From Pseudomonadota bacterium (GTDB taxonomy: Bacteria; Pseudomonadota; Alphaproteobacteria; Rhizobiales; Xanthobacteraceae), in NCBI GenBank assembly GCA_023431725.1, contig JAEYVN010000108.1, positions 1-8,323 on the forward strand: DNA of 8,323 nt, given 5' to 3'. A model generated the notes under the pieces. That model saw only the letters and a program-made list of their open reading frames with translations, made no database searches and was not told the origin of the DNA. Positions 5,927 through 8,323 of this stretch are shown piece by piece. The translations under genes and the position numbers were made by a program. The stretch's first letter is position 1. Each line of letters starts with the position of its first letter.

Positions 5927-6508
5927 ATGCGCCTGCTGATTTCATTTGCCATTGCCGGAAGTGTGCTGTTTGCCTGCGAGGCAGGCGCCAATGCTGTGCA
6001 TCTCGCCGACGGGGATTCGTTCCGCATCGGTGAGCGCCGCTACCGTCTGTACGGAATCGATGCCCCCGAGCTGCATCAGGAATGCAATGATGCCGACGGG
6101 GAAACCTGGCCGTGCGGGACCCGTGCGCGCACCGAGTTGCGGCGTATCATCGGCACCCATCCGGTCGAATGTCGGACAATGAATACCGATCGCTTCGGAC
6201 GGTTCATTGCCACCTGCAAGGCCGGTGGCCGCGACATTGCCGAGGAGATGGTCCGTGGCGGTTATGCCATAGCCTCGGGACGTGCCGGTTCACCCAGCCC
6301 CTACGAAGAGGTGCAGGCTCAGGCGCGATCCTCCAAGCGTGGCTTGTGGGCTGGAAAATTCGAGATGCCTGCGGAATGGCGGCACGCACATCCCAGAACC
6401 GAGGAGCCGAGCGGGTCAGTCGTGACCGCCCGTGATTGGCTTGATCGAAAGATCAGCGAGATCCGGCAGACCCTGGCGGAATGGTTTCCCTCCATTTTCG
6501 GACGCTAG
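5927..6508 (+). CDS. Exported staphylococcal-nuclease-like protein (thermonuclease family)
   Basis: A 193-residue protein with a signal peptide (about 1-23, GANA) and one SNase-like OB-fold domain (about 24-145). The active-site pattern is intact: Asp30 in LADGDSF, Arg40, Asp45 and Glu48 in YRLYGIDAPE, and Arg92 in DRFGRFIATC, matching Asp21, Arg35, Asp40, Glu43 and Arg87 of staphylococcal nuclease. ARSSKRGLWAG is the family's closing motif. Four cysteines (53, 63, 82, 97) could form disulfides in the periplasm. The tail (about 146-193) is an extension ending in an amphipathic, Trp-rich helix (RDWLDRKISEIRQTLAEWF). Expected activity is calcium-dependent cleavage of DNA or RNA outside the cytoplasm; the real substrate is unknown. 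It begins 20 bases after the protease stop, with a weak Shine-Dalgarno, which suggests co-transcription. No immunity gene is seen next to it, consistent with export before folding. Confidence 0.92.
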   Translation: MRLLISFAIAGSVLFACEAGANAVHLADGDSFRIGERRYRLYGIDAPELHQECNDADGETWPCGTRARTELRRIIGTHPVECRTMNTDRFGRFIATCKAGGRDIAEEMVRGGYAIASGRAGSPSPYEEVQAQARSSKRGLWAGKFEMPAEWRHAHPRTEEPSGSVVTARDWLDRKISEIRQTLAEWFPSIFGR

Positions 6509-6520
6509 TTTTCCGCGGCC

Positions 6521-6536
6521 TTTCGCCGATGCGAAA
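6521..6536 (+). other. Small perfect hairpin 3' of the nuclease gene
   Basis: TTTCGC-CGAT-GCGAAA is a perfect 6-bp stem with a 4-base loop, 12 bases after the nuclease stop. It may be part of the 3' end of the transcript together with the larger hairpin that follows; there is no T-run after it. Confidence 0.3.
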
Positions 6537-6564
6537 TCCCAATTCGTCTTGAACCTTTATCGGC

Positions 6565-6600
6565 GCGCACCGACCAATCTTCGAGAGATCGGCGGTGCGC
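6565..6600 (+). terminator. Likely terminator hairpin of the sigma-protease-nuclease cluster
   Basis: A long hairpin: GCGCACCG (6565-6572) pairs with CGGTGCGC (6593-6600), and the stem continues with CC/GG and ATCT/AGAT, interrupted by a bulged A and one mismatch, around the loop TCGAG. It is followed by CTTTCG, a very short T-run. It lies 56 bases after the nuclease stop, the end of the rightward cluster, and read in this direction it is the best terminator candidate in the window. Confidence 0.5.
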
Positions 6601-7001
6601 CTTTCGAAACGGCCAAATCTTCGCATGGCCGAGCCTTCGCAAAGACGCTGTCCGCCCCGTGTGTGATCGGCGCGGCGCCCCTTCCACCCAGCGTCGGTCT
6701 CACTTGGCCCGTCCGGCATGTCCCCGCCGGGCGGGTCATTCTTGTCGAATAGCGCGCAATTTCATCGCTCTTGCATCGAAGTCGCCATAACCGGGAAGGC
6801 GAGCCTGCCTGCTTTTTCGTATTCTGCGGGAAGCGGGACATACGGTATGGTTGGGGAAACGAGACGGGGGGGCTGATCGGACAACGGTCAGACAATGAAA
6901 TTGCCTTGCAGCCATTGAACGAAATCCGACAGCGCGAACACCAACAGTCGACACGGTGCAATGGCGCCGCGCGTCGCAACGACTTGTCATGGGAGACCAC
7001 A
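6601..7001. other. Intergenic stretch without a recognised gene
   Basis: About 400 bases lie between the terminator hairpin and the next start. Open frames here are short, lack recognisable motifs and have no good ribosome site. Visible small elements are GGCCA-N10-TGGCC (6612-6631), CCCGC-CGG-GCGGG (6723-6735) and a run of seven G (6866-6872). The promoter of the downstream cytochrome gene should lie in the right half, but no clear -35/-10 pair stands out. Confidence 0.5.
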
Positions 7002-8323
7002 ATGAGCGGTCGTCAACGAGTGATTAGCCCGGTCCCGGGTCTGGCTGCGGCGGCCGTCCTTGGCCTCGCGCTGACACTGGCAGGTTCTGCGTCCGCGCAG
7101 CCGGTCCTTGCTCCTCCGGACGATCCGGCGGCGAAAGCGGCCTTCGAGGTCCTCGACAAGCATTGTGCGCGTTGCCATCAGGAGGGCAAGCTGTCCGCAC
7201 GCGAGCGGCCGTCGAAGAATTTCGGCAATGTGCTGCAGCTGGACGAGTTGGCGGCCAACCCGCATTACGTCCTGCCGGGCAATCCATTCGGATCGAAGCT
7301 GTTCAAGCAGATCGTCGACAAGGAGATGCCTTACGACGTCGAATATGAAGGCGAGACCAAATATCCGAGCGTGACGCCGGACGAACTCAAGGCGCTCGAG
7401 ACGTGGATCACGCAACTCGGCACCAGGTCGGCCGCAGCCTGCGATGCACGCAAGTTCGTCAGCAACGAAGACATGCTGAACTTTGTCGTCGCCGATCTCT
7501 CCAGGCTGTCGAATGCCCGCAAGCGCGGCACCCGCTATCTCACCCTGACGCATCTGAAGAATGCCTGCATGGACGATAACGCCATGAAGGTCTACCGGCA
7601 GGGCGCGGTGAAGCTGATCAACAGCCTCAGCCGGTCGTCCGATGTCGTGCGTCTCGAGACCATCGATCCGGATGAGGCGATCATCCGTTTCAACATCGAC
7701 GATATCGGCTGGGACGCGAAGGATTGGGATGAGGTCCTCGCGGTCTATCCATATAATTTGCAGCCCGAGAGCGACCTGAAGGCGGTGCTCACGGCCGCGG
7801 CCGGTACGCAACTGCCGTATGTGCGCGCGGACTGGTTTGCCTTCACGGCGTCGCAGCCGCCGCTCTATGACAAGCTGCTGAAGCTGCCGGACACCTTCCA
7901 GGGCATCGCCAAACAGGAAGGCGTGGATGTCGACGGCAATATCCGTCGTTTCATTGCGCAGCGTTCTGGCTTCCAGCGTTCGGGCGTCAGCCAGAACAAC
8001 CGCATGATCGAGCGGCATCCGTCGCGCTCGGGCTACTTCTGGACCTCGTATGATTTCGCCGGCAATCGCGGCAAGCAGAGCTTCTTCGAACATCCGCTTG
8101 GGCCGCGTGGCGCCGACGGGTTCGAGCACGACGGCGGTGAGACCATCTGGTCGCTGCCGAATGGTTTCCAGGGCTATTACCTGAACACGGCCGACGGCAA
8201 GCGGCTCGACAAGGGGCCGACCCAGATCGTGCGCGATCTGTCGCGCAAGGATCTGACCGTGACCAACGGCATCTCCTGCATGGGCTGCCACGATCAGGGG
8301 ATCCGCAAGGCGAAGGACGAGGT
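7002..8323 (+). CDS. Exported protein with two haem c sites, N-terminal planctomycete-type cytochrome domain (partial)
   Basis: The first 440 codons of a gene running off the right edge. ATG at 7002 follows GGGAGA by five bases. A signal peptide (about 1-32, LAGSASA then Gln) targets it to the periplasm. Residues about 44-140 resemble the planctomycete cytochrome C domain (PSCyt1): CARCH at 55-59, LQLDELAANPHYVLPGNPFGS, a probable axial Met109 in DKEMP, then LKALETWI. Residues about 145-415 match no domain I know; they are rich in Trp, Tyr and Asp, with YFWTSYDFAG and a probable beta-rich part around IWSLPNGFQGYYL. A second site, CMGCH, is at 426-430. Dihaem oxidation/reduction with an unknown partner is likely. 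Bases 6991-7001 separate it from the non-coding stretch, so it begins a new transcription unit. Products of the rest of the gene are unseen. Confidence 0.88.
   Translation, partial: MSGRQRVISPVPGLAAAAVLGLALTLAGSASAQPVLAPPDDPAAKAAFEVLDKHCARCHQEGKLSARERPSKNFGNVLQLDELAANPHYVLPGNPFGSKLFKQIVDKEMPYDVEYEGETKYPSVTPDELKALETWITQLGTRSAAACDARKFVSNEDMLNFVVADLSRLSNARKRGTRYLTLTHLKNACMDDNAMKVYRQGAVKLINSLSRSSDVVRLETIDPDEAIIRFNIDDIGWDAKDWDEVLAVYPYNLQPESDLKAVLTAAAGTQLPYVRADWFAFTASQPPLYDKLLKLPDTFQGIAKQEGVDVDGNIRRFIAQRSGFQRSGVSQNNRMIERHPSRSGYFWTSYDFAGNRGKQSFFEHPLGPRGADGFEHDGGETIWSLPNGFQGYYLNTADGKRLDKGPTQIVRDLSRKDLTVTNGISCMGCHDQGIRKAKDE

Noticed and set aside
6987..8291. A 434-codon minus-strand frame at the right end
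   Set aside because: It is the antisense of the cytochrome gene starting at 7002, which has a signal peptide, a ribosome site and two CxxCH sites; the antisense frame has none of these.

Overview
The window looks like chromosomal DNA of a high-GC alphaproteobacterium, most likely a member of the Rhizobiales near Bradyrhizobium, Rhodopseudomonas or Afipia. This is inferred from codon choice, protein style and gene content (urate catabolism, an ECF sigma/anti-sigma pair, many exported cytochromes). No rRNA, tRNA, CRISPR array, insertion sequence or phage gene was recognised.

Layout. (1) 1-140, minus strand: the N-terminus of a membrane protein that runs off the left edge, probably a signalling protein. 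(2) 141-398: an intergenic stretch with a perfect 17-bp palindrome (224-240) and a GC-rich hairpin just past the end of the next operon. (3) 399-2927, minus strand: a tight three-gene operon. Transcribed from right to left, it encodes a fused OHCU decarboxylase/5-hydroxyisourate hydrolase (the last two steps from the urate oxidation product to S-allantoin), an exported di-haem cytochrome c of the TsdA-like type, and a YfcG/Ure2-like glutathione transferase. (4) 2928-3128: the intergenic region between this operon and the divergent rightward cluster. (5) 3129-6508, plus strand: an ECF sigma factor, its overlapping membrane anti-sigma factor, an exported subtilisin-family (S8) protease with its own prodomain, and an exported staphylococcal-nuclease-like enzyme. 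(6) 6509-7001: 493 bp without a convincing gene, with a terminator-like hairpin after the nuclease gene. (7) 7002 to the right edge: the first 440 codons of an exported protein with two widely spaced haem c sites, the first in a planctomycete-type cytochrome domain.

How the genes may work together. The leftward operon is a purine/urate degradation module; the cytochrome could take electrons from an oxidase encoded elsewhere, but that is inference. The rightward cluster looks like a cell-surface signalling unit: sigma factor held by a single-pass anti-sigma factor, followed by a secreted protease and nuclease. Its most interesting feature is that the periplasmic domain of the anti-sigma factor has the same predicted beta-alpha-beta-beta-alpha-beta layout as the prodomain of the protease encoded next door. 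The anti-sigma factor may therefore bind, sense or inhibit that subtilase. This is the best candidate in the window for an undescribed system.
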